This document shows positions 25,114-37,170 of a DNA stretch of 64,000 nt, in pieces. The stretch is taken from assembly GCA_944990035.1 (NCBI GenBank), contig CALYLX010000032.1:1-64000 (forward strand), read 5' to 3'. A program made the position numbers and the translations under genes. The notes beneath the pieces were generated by a model. The model saw only the letters and a list, made by a program, of their open reading frames with translations, was not told the DNA's origin and searched no databases. Origin of the DNA: Clitopilus passeckerianus (Eukaryota > Basidiomycota > Agaricomycetes > Agaricales > Entolomataceae). How positions within the stretch are numbered: the stretch's first letter is position 1; every line of letters begins with the position of its first letter.

Positions 25114-26867
25114 ATGACTGCCACACAAGCCTTCTCACTGCTTACTATACCCAACGCAACCCTCAGGACTCAAGGATATAACCAAACAGGCGTTCTGAAC
25201 TTAGAATGTGTTACGGTCGCCGTGCCAGAACCGTCGGCGCCTTCTGATCGTGACGTTTACCTCCTCCTTCGGCTGGAATCGATAGAGGCCCCCATTGACC
25301 CTTCCTGGGTCATCAAGAGATCTGATATACCCGGCTGGCAAACTTACACTTTCCGATCTACGGAAAGCGGTCAAGACGCTTTGGCGTTGAGTCTTCCTAT
25401 AAACGAGAAGGCACCTACCAACTACCTAGAGGACCTGGAGACATTTGAGAGTTTGCTCTCTCAGTATGCCGACCTTCAGATCCCGCAATACAACCATGCA
25501 CAGTCGGGCAGCCATATACTCCCATCTCCCGAGAAAAGCGATCTCGTGGGATCGGCTCTCCCTGGAGCACACGGAGACCTACGCGGCCATATCGTCGCGA
25601 TTAATGAAGACACCGGAGAAGTCATTGGTCAATTTGATGACTCGCAATTCCAAGTTCGCGAAGATCCTGTGATGCATGAGAAAGGCCACGAGAACGATGT
25701 GGTGATGATTGAAGTCCCAGATAGCGACCGTTCCGGTGCACAACAGGATGCATCTGCATTACAGATGTTCGTTCGAGTTGTCCCCCCGGAGGAACGGGAC
25801 TGGATAACCAAATCCGCCGGCATGGTCAGGTAAGTTTCCCTTCACCCTCTTCATCGTAAACAATTTCTAAACACCTCTACAGTCATGCGATATCCACCAC
25901 GACCAGCCTTCTGCTCACTACTATCACCACCGCTTCAAGCTATTATATCAATCATTCTAAACCCTCTCCGCACCACCCATCTCAAGTCGCGCAACGCGCA
26001 CCAGAGGCACCACCTCCACCACCCTCTCGCACCCTCGTCTTCCTCACCTCAGAGCGCACCCGCCGTGGACTAGCGGGCGTACACGCTGTCAGCGGGAAGG
26101 CCGTATCAGTAAGCGCTAAGACCGTCAACAAGATCGACGACATGATTCGAAGTGCAATGGGTCGCAAACAAAGAAAGCCCAGGCAGTTCGCTATGTCACA
26201 AGGACACAGAGATATTTACGGCTCCTCGTCATCCCACCCTAGCTCTGCAATGTTGAGCCCTCAATCCGGGATGACCTCACCCATCCCTAGAACACCTTCT
26301 CCTTCTGGTAAATCGAATCTCGATGTCGCGCCACCTCCATACCCCGGAAACGATAAAGCATCATCTTCCCGTGGCCGATCACCATCACCTATACCCCCTC
26401 CTCTCCCTCCTCGCACTTACTCCGGCATCCCAGAAGGCGGGCCAAGCTTCTCCCACCATGCAACTCCCCCGCCCCTCCCACCTCGCAAACCCCTAAACAA
26501 AAAAGCCAAACTCATGCTCTCGATCGACCTCATCCTCTCTACCATCGACCACGAAACTCGCCGCCTCCTCGACGGGGGTCAACAGACTGTGGGGAATGTG
26601 GTGGGACACAAGTACGGCCCCCAGGCAAGGGAGACGAGTGATTTGATGACCGGGACGGCGAAGAATGTTGGTTTGGTGTATGTGGATATGAGGGGAATTG
26701 GGAGGAGGGCGTTGTTGAAGAAGGCGGGGACGCATTGGGTGAAAGGGAGGATACATCCTCAGGATTTGCAACAACAACAACACCAACCGCAGATGTACGG
26801 GCCGGGGCAGGCTCAGGCTGGACCGAGTCAAATGTATAGCCCACCACCCGCGCAACCGAAGTATTGA
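25114..26867 (+). CDS. Spartin-type senescence/spartin-domain protein
   Basis: A protein of about 566 residues, two exons (intron 25830-25882, GT-AG). The N-terminus MTATQAFSLLTIPNATLRTQ is followed by a beta-rich region with YLLLRLESIEAPIDPSWVIK. The C-terminal senescence/spartin-associated domain contains RTRRGLAGVHAVSGKAVSVS, VNKIDDMIRSAMGRK and, after a long Pro/Ser-rich insertion (about residues 330-440), GGQQTVGNVVGHKYGPQARE and AKNVGLVYVDMRGIGRRALL. Spartin proteins act at lipid droplets and mitochondria in lipid turnover, and a similar role is inferred here. The polyproline tracts PPPLPPR and PPLPPRKPL could bind SH3 domains. The C-terminus is Gln/Pro-rich. Confidence 0.82.
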
Positions 26868-27164
26868 TTGGTTTGGACATGCGCCACTAAATGTACAATA
26901 ACGGATACCATGGACATTCTGGAAAACGTGGATTACACACACTATACCCACGATTTATATATATACTACGCCCAGCACTTGGATGGAAACATATGCCTTG
27001 AACAATGTGAGATAACCCAGGCCCTGAATAGCAATGTTTATTCCGATTTCGTGGGTTACAGTTAAACAGCCAACGAACCGGTTACTAAAATATGAATACA
27101 TGTTTCAAGATCACATAAGTGGCGCGGGAAAACAGGAAGATCGATACCAATCAGAGTCGAAGAA

Positions 27165-27581
27165 TCACTCTGGGTACAGTGAGTGCCATTCCGGCTTAGC
27201 TTCTTCAGGTAGACCAAGTTTGACCCGTAACTTCTCCAAGTCTTTCAGCAGAGGCAGATAGTCAGAATCGCTATGCCAGAACGGACTGTCATCGGCAAAG
27301 GCAACGATGAAGCCGACTTGGCGGTCCTTGCTGAATGAGCGTTCACAGACATACGAACGAGGCTTGCGAGCAGGGTATGCGAGGAAGGCGTCGCTTATGG
27401 TTGATTTAATGCCTGACCGTTTGTGCATCATGGTCTTGACTTCATCCGACAAGGGTTCGCGGAACTCTCCTGCGGCTTCTTCTTCGTATACCTTCTCTTC
27501 GCTCCATCTGCTGCGCTGGATTAATTCCTCGTTGGTGAGGAAGAATCCGAGAACACGTCTGCCGTATTTCATATGACCCAT
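27165..27581 (-). CDS. Small unrecognised protein, 138 residues
   Basis: A single uninterrupted frame beginning MGHMKYGRRVLGFFLTNEEL, with a charged middle (RWSEEKVYEEEAAGEFREPL) and a C-terminal part containing RSFSKDRQVGFIVAFADDSP and LPLLKDLEKLRVKLGLPEEA. No signal peptide or membrane segment. I do not recognise the family. It is divergent from the small gene at 27930, with 348 nt between them. The charged, soluble composition and continuous frame support a real gene. Confidence 0.6.
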   Translation of the reverse strand: MGHMKYGRRVLGFFLTNEELIQRSRWSEEKVYEEEAAGEFREPLSDEVKTMMHKRSGIKSTISDAFLAYPARKPRSYVCERSFSKDRQVGFIVAFADDSPFWHSDSDYLPLLKDLEKLRVKLGLPEEAKPEWHSLYPE

Positions 27582-27929
27582 AATACTGATGTTATAGAAA
27601 AGTCAGAGTGTGTGGGTTCTCCTTTCGACAATTTGACTGGCCTTGGTTTGCGGTGGTTTGTGAAGCTGTTCGACCTTTTGGTTATCTGAGGTGGTCACAA
27701 GAACGCAGCCACGCGGGAGTTAGGACTGATCAAAATCATTGATTCCATGTCAAATGGATGAGATTTATGGGAGTTGCACGATTTCTACCTTGATGAGACC
27801 GCCGTTTTCCACGCCCACCAGCACGTTGCCCAGTCAATTGATAAGTTGAAAGAGAGCCCGCTGATTCAGGTGAGCCTACCGCGACGATACCCGTCATGAA
27901 GCGATGTTCACTGGGTGTTCATCTCCAAG
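27582..27929. other. Shared divergent promoter, no gene seen
   Basis: This 348-nt spacer separates two small genes transcribed away from each other. No TATA box stands out. Confidence 0.45.
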
Positions 27930-28414
27930 ATGCCAAGCGCCATCGCCAACATCATAGATGGTGAATCGAACCATCCCCTTTCCGATTCACCATATCCTAC
28001 CGTCGAGGAGATAATGCAACACATGCACGACCGTTCGTACGTTGCAGGAAGAACATTATTCTTCACGGGTGTTTGCTCGGAATTCCAACTCCTGGCGGAA
28101 GAATATGCGCGAAAGCATGGCTTGATAACCGGTTATGGATTCAAGGCTGATATGGCTTGGTTCGACCGATGGGGAGAAGATCGCGGCTTTTGAAAGAGGG
28201 GGCTGAAGTCATAGCACTATTGACTTCCCTCGATGTCTTCGTCTGCCTCCCCAGTGATACTAGCGGAACGGAATGGAACAGGGAAGGCTTTTGGCATACA
28301 GTTGAATGGCCCATCCTCCTGCAGAATCCGGATGTCACGAGAGTTATTCGGGTCAACCCAGACAACGATAGGCAGGAAGTAATTCACGACAAGACGACAG
28401 GTCGGCCATTATGA
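27930..28414 (+). CDS. Small unrecognised protein with a probable 65-nt intron
   Basis: Begins MPSAIANIIDGESNHPLSDS. The first exon holds AGRTLFFTGVCSEFQLLAEE and the second holds AEVIALLTSLDVFVCLPSDT and GFWHTVEWPILLQNPDVTRV, ending TTGRPL. The two lie in different frames. Removing gttatg...gaaag at 28132-28196 joins them in phase and gives about 138 residues. The alternative is a frameshift inside a continuous exon, since the putative intron is itself open (GYGFKADMAWFDRWGEDRGF). The second half looks like a compact alpha/beta fold. Family not recognised. Confidence 0.5.
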
Positions 28415-28780
28415 TATCTTGTCAATCGTACTCAATCGTGAAGTGTTTAGCTACGCCAGCTTGGAGTATAGTGTTCACAGAAGAGTGTGTGCCGGGTATA
28501 CAGGGTTTATTCCATTATAGTTCTTTCGCAGAGTTCCAGGACTTTGACGACTTAGCAAAAGCAGTAGCAATGCCAATGTATAGGCTGAGTATAGTATAGC
28601 GTTTGTAGGAATCAGAAAGATTATCCTTCCGAATCCGGATTCCGAACGACATTGGGGGTGACGTACGAATGGAGTTACAATGAGGACGTAAGCATTATTT
28701 ACCAAACGCACTTGAGCCTAACAACCTTTCTGCGTTCGCCGACCGTCACCAGTTCGCCAACTCGAAAGCTAGGCTTCTCA
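28415..28780. other. Intergenic, no gene seen
   Basis: Upstream flank of the SF3B4 gene, AT-rich, no further feature identified. Confidence 0.45.
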
Positions 28781-29936
28781 ATGTCGCGCCCACAAGATGA
28801 CAGAAATCAGGAGGCGACAGTATACCTGGTATGGAAAATTACCGTGTTAGCTCTTGCCAGACTGACCCGATACACGTGTTCAGGGAAACCTCGATGAACG
28901 CTGCTCGGATGCGTTGATTTGGGAACTCATGTTGCAAGCTGGGCCTGTTGGTGAGTTTCTACTACTCTATGCCTGGAATCTGATTTTGATGCTCTTTCAA
29001 AGTAAACGTGCATCTCCCCAAAGACAGAATTTCGATGGCACACCAAGGGTACGGGTTCTGCGAATTCTTGACAGAAGAGGATGCAGAATATGCATGTAAG
29101 ATTATGAATCAAATCAAGCTATGGGGCAAACCAATCCGTGTTAACAAGGTTCGTTCTAGATCCATTTTGAAGGTCTTACTTCTGATGTTGAATGCCTTTT
29201 CTGCTTGGTTTAGGCATCTTCGGACAAGAAACAGCTCGATGTTGGTGCAAACTTGTTCATCGGCAACTTGGACGAAAATGTCGACGAAAGGCTGCTCTAT
29301 GACACATTCAGCGCGTTTGGAATGATGGCGACTACAGCAAAGGTGTGTCCACAAACTACAATCTCATGCGCATTCTCATTCAACATCCTCTAGATCGCCC
29401 GAGACACTGGAAGTGGCGTTTCAAAGGGCTACGGCTTCGTCTCATATACAGACTTCGAAGCTTCAGACGCCGCAATTGAAGCCATGAACGGCCAGTTCCT
29501 CATGAACAAAGCCATCACGGTCCAATACGCCTTCAAAAAAGACGGCAAGGGAGAACGACACGGAACCTCCGCCGAACGTCTTCTTGCCGCCCAAGCACGG
29601 AAAAACAACGCCCTTCCTGTTTCTGCCCGCCCCCCACCTGCACCTATGGCCTTCGGTGCAAGGCCACCAATGCCTGGTATGCCAGGATTCCAAGGACCTT
29701 ACCAGGGTCAATTCGCTGGAGCTCTTGCTCAACCTCCTCCCCCACCTGGGTTCACGCCTCAGCAAACAGTCATGCCTCCCCAGATGGGAATGGCGCCCCC
29801 AGGCGTAATACCCCCGGGAATGCCACCCCCACCTATGGCCCCGCCTGGTATGCCCATGTACGGCGGGTTCCCTCCGCCTCCACCGCCTGGGTTTGGTGCG
29901 CCGGGGCAATTCCCTCCTCCACAACCTCAGTACTAA
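28781..29936 (+). CDS. SF3B4: Splicing factor 3B subunit 4 (two RRMs)
   Basis: A subunit of the U2 snRNP SF3b complex that contacts pre-mRNA near the branch site (yeast Hsh49). The first RRM has RNP2 VYLGNL (split by intron 1) and RNP1 GYGFCEF. The second has RNP2 LFIGNL and RNP1 GYGFVSY, followed by [20 protein letters not shown], which is characteristic of this subunit. The C-terminus is a long Pro/Met/Gly-rich tail, as in other SF3B4 proteins. Start [16 protein letters not shown] is the first in-frame ATG. Four introns, all GT-AG. Length about 310 residues. Confidence 0.95.
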
Positions 29937-30269
29937 AAGCAAGACCGGCGAGCTTGCTGTGTTTTATCGAGATGTTGCACAGATTTTGTAATTGACTAGC
30001 TGTAATGTGATGGTCCGTGTGCACTGGTCCTTTCTGCATGAGTCATGGTTGTACATTTATCAGAGACTTCTACCAAGGAAGAGCTACCTATGTGTCAGAA
30101 GTATTGTAACGCAAATCTGGACTAGCTTGGTAGCATACGTTTCACCCTGTGTCCCCCATATCATCCTGAGCTTGTCCGCATCGACAGGCGGCCCAAGGTG
30201 CTACTTTTTACACTTTAGGTTTGGCAGCGTGTCTTCGCTTGAGGTCAAGTCTAATTGACGATTGCGATC
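29937..30269. other. Convergent 3' flanks
   Basis: 3' flank of the SF3B4 gene (plus) facing the 3' end of the Sen15 gene (minus). No other feature seen. Confidence 0.45.
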
Positions 30270-30838
30270 CTAGACCGCTGGCTTGACAATTCCTTGGCTT
30301 AGTTTGTAGTACACGATGGAAGCATCTTCCGTGGTAATACCAAGGAATATTTCCTGAGGGTCACCTAGATGCTTGAAAGCACCTTCTAGCCTGTTGAACA
30401 AATAAGCTCATTGGACCAAAGATTCGGTACCAAAGAATGAAATGCTGACCAGTTGAACGAGATGGTTTCAGAAAGCCTACATGGCACGACGTAGGCGTCT
30501 TGTTTCTGAAGTTCGAGTGTGAGCACCAAAGCAACTGAATCTATCCCATTATACCCACAGTTTTTGGCTTTCGGCCCTTGATAGCACCGCGATTACATGA
30601 CTCGAGGTCTACCACTTCAATATCTGTCCACTGTTGACCTATCGTTAATCAGCATGCATGGAGCATTCCCCGAGAAAGAAAGCTTACCTAACGCTATGTC
30701 GTTGTAGACCTGAAAAAGGCCACCAGCAACTCGAGGATATTTATGAAGGAGTCCAGAAAGCACAGGGTACTAAAGGAATATTGAGCATGTTGATCTTCGG
30801 CTTGAGCGTAAGAGAGGTACAGAGGGGTGTGCTTCCAT
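30270..30838 (-). CDS. SEN15: tRNA-splicing endonuclease subunit Sen15
   Basis: Five short exons give about 119 residues: MEAHPS, then YPVLSGLLHKYPRVAGGLFQ, VYNDIALGQQWTDIEVVDLE, RGAIKGRKPKTKQDAYVVPC, LSETISFNWLEGAFKHLGDP and finally EIFLGITTEDASIVYYKLSQ with the end GIVKPAV. The last block is the Sen15/TSEN15 signature. The protein is a structural subunit of the heterotetrameric tRNA-intron endonuclease. The introns (30821-30771 and three more) are 50-60 nt, GT-AG, and every junction keeps frame. No exon is longer than about 40 codons, so the gene is easily missed. It lies just downstream of Dicer on the same strand. Confidence 0.85.
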
Positions 30839-31091
30839 ATTTTGCTCTTTTAAGGGTCGACCAAGCAAAACCTTCTTGAGGGAAGCAGTAGACGAGCTCA
30901 GATCGAGGTGGTGGTAGCAGAAGAACAAGATTGAATTACGTAAGGGGATAATATTATACAACCCCCAGATAAATTCCATTTCGGTATCAATAGCTACAGT
31001 CCATGTCAAGTATTATAGCATTATTCCTATCAGAGCTTTATACAAAAGTACGTTATTCCAAGTAATGATACATCAGCTTTATCCGCTGTAT

Positions 31092-34000
31092 TCAACCATC
31101 CAAGTCGACCTGCATCAGAACGACGGCAACTTCGTCTACTTCTTCCTGCTCCAACTGCTCCGGATTTTCCTTCTCCTGCTTGCATTGACAGACTCTTGAT
31201 AGTGAATGGATGTGTGTGGCGTCTTTGACAATAACGAGGGCCTTTTCTGCGGCCACGAACTTCGCAATGGTCTGACTAGCGGAGACAATGGGGCCTGCTA
31301 TCACAATGTCGTGAATGATTGCAGCAATCCCTTGGAACAAATTTCCATTTCTCTTAGTTTCCTGCGGTCTGCGATACGCAATACATGAGTAAATCGTTGC
31401 ATCAACGATTTTGAAAGACTTACATGAAAGAAATGCTCCGACAACCATTAGCCCCCATCCACTCCGTCAATTCTGAAACCGGGTCCTTTACAACGGCTGG
31501 GGACAACTCCTCCAGAAGGTCCTCCATGACGTACTCAGCAACAGCTGCAGCCCTCTCGTAGTTGTATCCAGAATCCACAAGGACAGCGCCCATCACACCT
31601 TCAAAGACATCGCTGAGTGGCTTTGGTGGGTCGTATCTCCATCCGCGCCGTATCATCTCTTCTGCTGTAGCATTCCTCAGGAGAGGAGCATACTGATTAA
31701 CTGCCTTCATGAGCTCGACAAGGTTGACTAGCATAATCTTGTCGAGGTTGAGCCGTTTGACAGCGACAAAAGCTAGGGCAGGGGCACAAATAGCTTTTGT
31801 CTTTGGAAGGGCGAGTTGATGAGAAGTGGCGGCAGGGAACTTGCGGTGCAGATAGCTGATAACGACCAAATCCAACAAAGCTATATGGAACCCTGTTAAT
31901 ATTGATGATGTTGAGGCCCGTATATAATACTTACCGTCACCTAAGAACTCTAGGCGCTGGTATGACGGGCCATCCGAGAATGAGGGATGTGTAATCGCCT
32001 CTAACAAAAGCTCCCTTCGCTGAAACTGATATCCGAGACTATCCTCCAGCCCACGAAGGAGCGTTGAGGTTGAGGTGGCCTGCTGAGTGACAGGACCAAA
32101 ACGGATGTTCCAAGGAAGTGGACCTCCGAAGAATAGGCCAAGGATTGTTCCACTTTGCAACGCCATGGGGATGCCTCCAGTGAGAAAACTGGCACCAAGG
32201 ATGGCCTCCATGCAGTCCTGTAAGCTCCGGCGAGGGAACTGCCTTGATGCTCGACGTTCGGCATGAGGGTTGCTAGCCCTGTCTTGAGTTTCTGTATACC
32301 TCCAAACGTGAACACTTTGTGGTTCACAGGTGAGATAGGCCTCGAGGTTGATCTCTTTCGCTCTTGTAAGCAGGAAGCGATTGGAAACAGCTTTTGCACG
32401 TAGAGTGCTAAGCTGGCCCTCGTGTCTGTGAGGATAACGGGTGAACAGGTGGACGGTCGTGCAAAGTTCAAGGACAGCGTCGCCCAATGTTTCCAGACGC
32501 TGGTTGCTGAATCCAGCATTAGAGCATGGCAACGTGAGTGCCTCTACTAGCAAGTGGTCCTGAATGGGCGGAAGGCGTAGATCAAACTTGAGGCGTTGCG
32601 CTCGATAAACATCTGTGGCGCGGTGGCACAACATGGGGAGGATACTGTAAGCATGGTACATGTCAATTGGGACGGGGATCCACCGGCATGAACCCTGGGG
32701 TAGTAGTTGTCCAATCCGCACAGCCAATGGTAATGGCGAGGCCTCGAGGGAATACTTTCCATCAGCCGACCGCTCCAACCTGGTTATCTCTATCAGAGGA
32801 CCGGTACGAGGCAGGTATGGCTTGGCATGTTTGGCCCATTTCCAGGAGAAGTAGTCGTAAAATGTTGGAAACCCAGCTTGAATAGAGCCAGGCATCGGTA
32901 TGCTCAAAGGAGTGAGATCGGTTCTGATATTGCGCAAAAGCGACAGGCGACCGTATGCATTTGCATTCATGACCAAAAGGTTGCCATGATCAGCAGGCGT
33001 GATGCTGCTCCAGTCGAAGGAACCAAGTGGGTTATCGACGAGGCGGTTCATGGCGGTAAAATCAGGTTTATGATCGTCCTGTATTGGAACAAGGAGGCAG
33101 GATGGCTCTCCCTCCCAAAGGCGACCGGTATTAAAGAACCAAACGGCTCTCCTAGTGTACTCCCGGATAATCTTTCGTTTCCATGATTCGTCGGCGTCGT
33201 CTATATCGAAGAGTTTGCGGCTAGGTCCAGTTGAAACTTGCCCAAGCGAATGCTCCAAATAGACAGGAGGTAGCATGGTCCCAGTGACCAGGGCAGCGAC
33301 TGGTTGACCGCTGCGCGATACAGTCTGTATCCACAGGTCTGGGCCCGTCGTCCAAGGGTCTATGACCTGAACATCCATGATGCTAGGCACGCCATTGATC
33401 AGACGAATGTTACCAGCATCTTCAGAGACCTCCTCATCCTTGAGACTCGTGGTGGGAAGGAGATGGTCATCGAAGACGTCTAATTGATGCAGTTGTTGAA
33501 CGGCTCGAAAAGCGACGGCTCGTTTGGCCTCCTTCTTGGATCTTCGAACTGGACCAACGAAGGTCAGGTGCTCGCCGGAAACGGGAATGGCAGAAGGAAG
33601 TTTCATGGTGACCACAAAATCACCAGAAAACTTAGGTTGGTGAGGTGGTGTGTAGGGATCACGAGGAATGAGGGAGCAGAGGTACTGGATGAGTTGAATC
33701 GCGTTGTCGTAGGTCAAGACTGCGCCTGTAGATTGAACGACATATCGTTCTCTGGCCGCCAGATCGGCGGGGTCTTCCTCGTCCTCCTCGTCCTCTACAG
33801 TCATACCATCCCTCTCTGCTGTAAGGGGGTCGTGCCGCGTTTGGTAGGTCTGAGTGACTTCATGTTCGGAGTCCCTAAGGCTCTCATACTTGAGAAGTGT
33901 TGCAACGTCATCCTCCTGGATCATCACAACGAAGGTGGAGCTTTTCTTTCTCGCACGTCCGCGGGATTGCACATAGCCAACCATATGTTGAAGGGAGTCA

Positions 34001-35657
34001 AATCGAACCACCAGATCACATTCCTGTATAGTGTATACATCGTCAGCTGTTGAGTTTATTGAAACATGGGGGAAACATGCCGGAAAATCGAGGCCTTCTT
34101 CGCCTACCGAAGTTGTGACAACTAGAAGGAAATTAGTGAATGATGTCCACGATCAATATGTGAAATGACGGACGCAAGTTCGCCTCCCCTTCTCGGAACC
34201 TCCTCACCGCGTTTTTGTGGGCTCCGGGCGTAGTTCTTGAAACCCCATCACTGTCCACGCCTTGGCCTACCAGGCAGGCAGTACGAATCCTGCCACGGAG
34301 CTCCGAAATCCTTGGGAGTAGCATGGAAAGGCAGGCAGCAATCTGTCTTTGGTCGACAAAAACGATGCATTTGAAAGACTCTGTAACATAGCCGGACAAA
34401 ATCTCGACGAGGCTCTTGACCTTGGGTGAACACCAGGTTGCAGGAATGGATGACAGCTCAGCTCCTGATGGCATTTCGTCGAAGAACAATTGAAAATCGC
34501 GGCTGATCTCGTATATGCGCTCGAGATCTTCTGGTAAAGTTGGAGCAGTGGTCATGAACTGATCACCATCATCATCAAACACTTCCACGCCAGGCCTCTG
34601 GCTGCGCGGGCGTTTGGATAGGTAGTAATCCACTTCATGGTATAGAAACCAAGATGCTGCAAATGGTCCAAGGGAACTAAATGTCGTCAGATATCGGCCA
34701 TCAATCATGTTCCAAGCTAAACCCAATTCTTCCCAGTTGCTTGCAGAGAATACTTGGATGCAGTCCCACAACGTTGGGGAAGGATAATCGTATTCTCCGG
34801 GTGGACATGGGTATTGCTTGATGATCTGGGAGATTTTCAAGTCAGTAGAGTTAAAGCATCCCATTGAAGGAAAGGTCCATACTTCAATGGCCTTTGGCGA
34901 GTTCTCTGTTAATTCTTGGATATTATCCCGGACGCCAACAATCTTGGAGTTCATTATAGATTCCAGCGCGGTTAGGGAATGCTCTGGGTTCTTCGTATCC
35001 CAAATCGGCGACGCGGTCATGCCGAACACCTTCGGTCTACAAGCGGGGGGGAGGCACGAATATTCACGAAGTATGCCAACATATGGGTGATTCTTGCGAG
35101 CATTGTGGCATTCATCGAAGACTAGTAGAGAAACATCTTTGAGGGTCCAGAGGGCGTGTGTCAGCAAATTCACAAGAATCTGAGCTGGAAATGGAGTTTA
35201 TAACAGTCCTCAAAACAAAGAAAGATATTTACGCGTCATGACAAAGATTTGGTTGTCTGCAAAGCGTTTTCGCCATGCGGCTTTGTTCGTGAGTTCTATA
35301 TCCACCATTCCGTGTAATTTCAGAATCTTGACGGAGGTGTTTTGGAAACTTCTTTGGAGGAAATTGCCCTGTTGTTCAACGAGAGCGACTCGAGGCACTA
35401 AGAAGATGATAGCTTTCTCCGTTGGCGTCTCTTTTGCGAGAATCCATTTGATCAGAAGCAAGCTTATCAGCGTCTTCCCTGAGCCCGTTTGTAGGGCAGC
35501 TATGATGTTCTCTAGACTTGATTCGATGAATGAGTCGAATGTGTCAATGAGTTGTTAAACCTTTCTGGGCCCGCTCAAAAACTTCCTCTTGATATCGCCT
35601 CGGGCGTAATTGAGATGTGAGTTCATTCTGAAATTGTTCTTGGGTTGGATCGCCCAT
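31092..35657 (-). CDS. Dicer-like ribonuclease III with helicase
   Basis: A Dicer of about 1,400 residues, cutting double-stranded RNA into small RNAs for RNA interference. From the N-terminus: MGDPTQEQFQNELTSQLRPR, the helicase Walker A motif LQTGSGKTL, the DECH box VFDECHNARKNHPY, the C-terminal helicase part with VTTSVGEEGLDFP and GYVQSRGRAR, and the dimerisation fold around LTYDNAIQLIQYLCSLIPRD. Two RNase III domains follow, with signatures NQRLETLGDAVLEL and YQRLEFLGDALLDL; their partner acidic motifs are RSLQDCMEAILGA and KPLSDVFEGVMGAVLVDSG. The PAZ region is not clearly recognisable, as is usual in fungi. The C-terminal exon has IAKFVAAEKALVIVKDATH. The ATG at 35655-35657 requires the acceptor TCTAG after the first exon. 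One intron (34024-34080) probably has a GC donor. Confidence 0.93.
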
Positions 35658-35920
35658 TCATAAACAACATTGAGTGGCCGTTCACGTAAAGAAGTAGTTG
35701 TACAACAGCAACCAGTTTGCCTGAACTCAACGAAGTCTGCGGACCACGTGACATTAATGATCATCGTAGGACTACGCGTTTTTATCTCGCAACAGTTACT
35801 CGGTCGCAGCACCATTCAATCCAACATCTAAGCGCAGCCAGAGCAACCAGACGCAGCGGACTGCGCGATTCACGACACATATATATTGAAGATTCAAGAA
35901 AACAAGCGTTCACGAATAAA

Positions 35921-36895
35921 ATGGCTGTAAATCCTAACGAAGACACCGAATTGTCAGTCCTCCACTTTACTACGATCCCTTGATCTAACAGTCCGTATAG
36001 TAATGACGCGCTGCGAAAGTACGGAATATTACCCCCCAAGGAGCCTACTCCCCCATCACCATCACCACCCCCATCGCCGACGCTAGATGACATTCTTGAC
36101 GATGCAACCCTTGATGATTTGAAAGACCTCAGCGAAGACGCGCCCAATGAGGAGGTGGAGCGGAAGATAGAAACATATAGACGCCAAAGGATTTTGAAAG
36201 AGAGAAAGGAGGACAAGAAGGCTAGGTTTGGCAGAGTATATCCAATATCTCGAGAGGATTATACGCGGGAAGTGACGGAGGCTAGTAAGATCCACGAGGA
36301 GGATGATCAACATGAAGAGGGGACCGGAGTTGTCTGTTTCTTATACAAAGACGGGTGAGTGTATGTCGCCTCCACTTCAGATATATACTGAATCATTTTT
36401 TCCGACTTAGCATTCCAAGAAGTGATCGTGCTTTCGAACACGTTCGGTCGCTAGCTGGCCGATATCCACGCACGAAATTCGTTTCCATCGTGGGCGACAA
36501 ATGTGTGCCCAACTTGCCGGACAGCCGTGTCCCTATGTTCATCATCTATAAGAATGGGGAAATACGAAACCAGATAATAGCATGGGGTTCTGACAAGGAG
36601 CGGAAAATTGAAGGTATGGCGACGCTACCGGCCCTGATCCCGCGTCCACCAGCTGACTGGGACTTCAGAATTGGAGGCGTTGCTTCTCGTAACCGGAGCT
36701 CTCCCACTCCCAGATCTACCACCATCAGAGCCAAAGAAACGGGATGAAGAGGACATTGATGAGGACGAGAGCGATGAGGAACGCAAACCCCAGAAATCCG
36801 GCATGGCCTCCACCAATGGGCGAGCACCTCGAAACATTCGTAGTAGTAGAGATAACAAAGACGACGACGACTCGGATTTCGAGTTTGACCTTTGA
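35921..36895 (+). CDS. PLP2: Phosducin-like protein, PLP2/PDCL3 type
   Basis: A thioredoxin-fold co-chaperone that works with the chaperonin CCT in folding actin and tubulin. Start MAVNPNEDTEFPYSNDALRK; the first intron splits the Phe codon. Then KYGILPPKEPTPPSPS, an acidic helix, RRQRILKERKEDKKARFGRV and ISREDYTREVTEASK, which match the start of the PLP2/PDCL3 thioredoxin domain. Later blocks are VVCFLYKDGIPRSDRAFEHV, YPRTKFVSIVGDKCVPNLPD, VPMFIIYKNGEIRNQIIAWG and ELEALLLVTGAL. The tail is highly acidic and ends DDDDSDFEFDL. Three in-phase introns. It is divergent from Dicer with 263 nt between the start codons. Confidence 0.88.
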
Positions 36896-37170
36896 TTTGT
36901 TAATCGTGAATGTGTTCATTACCACTTTCTCGGACAAGCTGAGGAACCCATGCATCCCAGATGCATAACTAATTGTAATCTAACATGAATATAACTATGG
37001 TTAGATATATAGATTATATGTATATAATTAACGAGATCGAGCGATTGACTCTAACTTAGCAGACCCGAACAGCCAAAGGAGGTTGGTTCTTTAACGCGAC
37101 CCTCTGCCTAAGTCGATGACTAGAGCGAGGAAATGGTGAGCACGGGCCATATGCGATAATTTCGGATTTC

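Noticed and set aside
31206..31388. Plus-strand open frame opposite the last exon of Dicer
   Set aside because: The minus strand carries the conserved Dicer C-terminal exon, in phase with the preceding exon.
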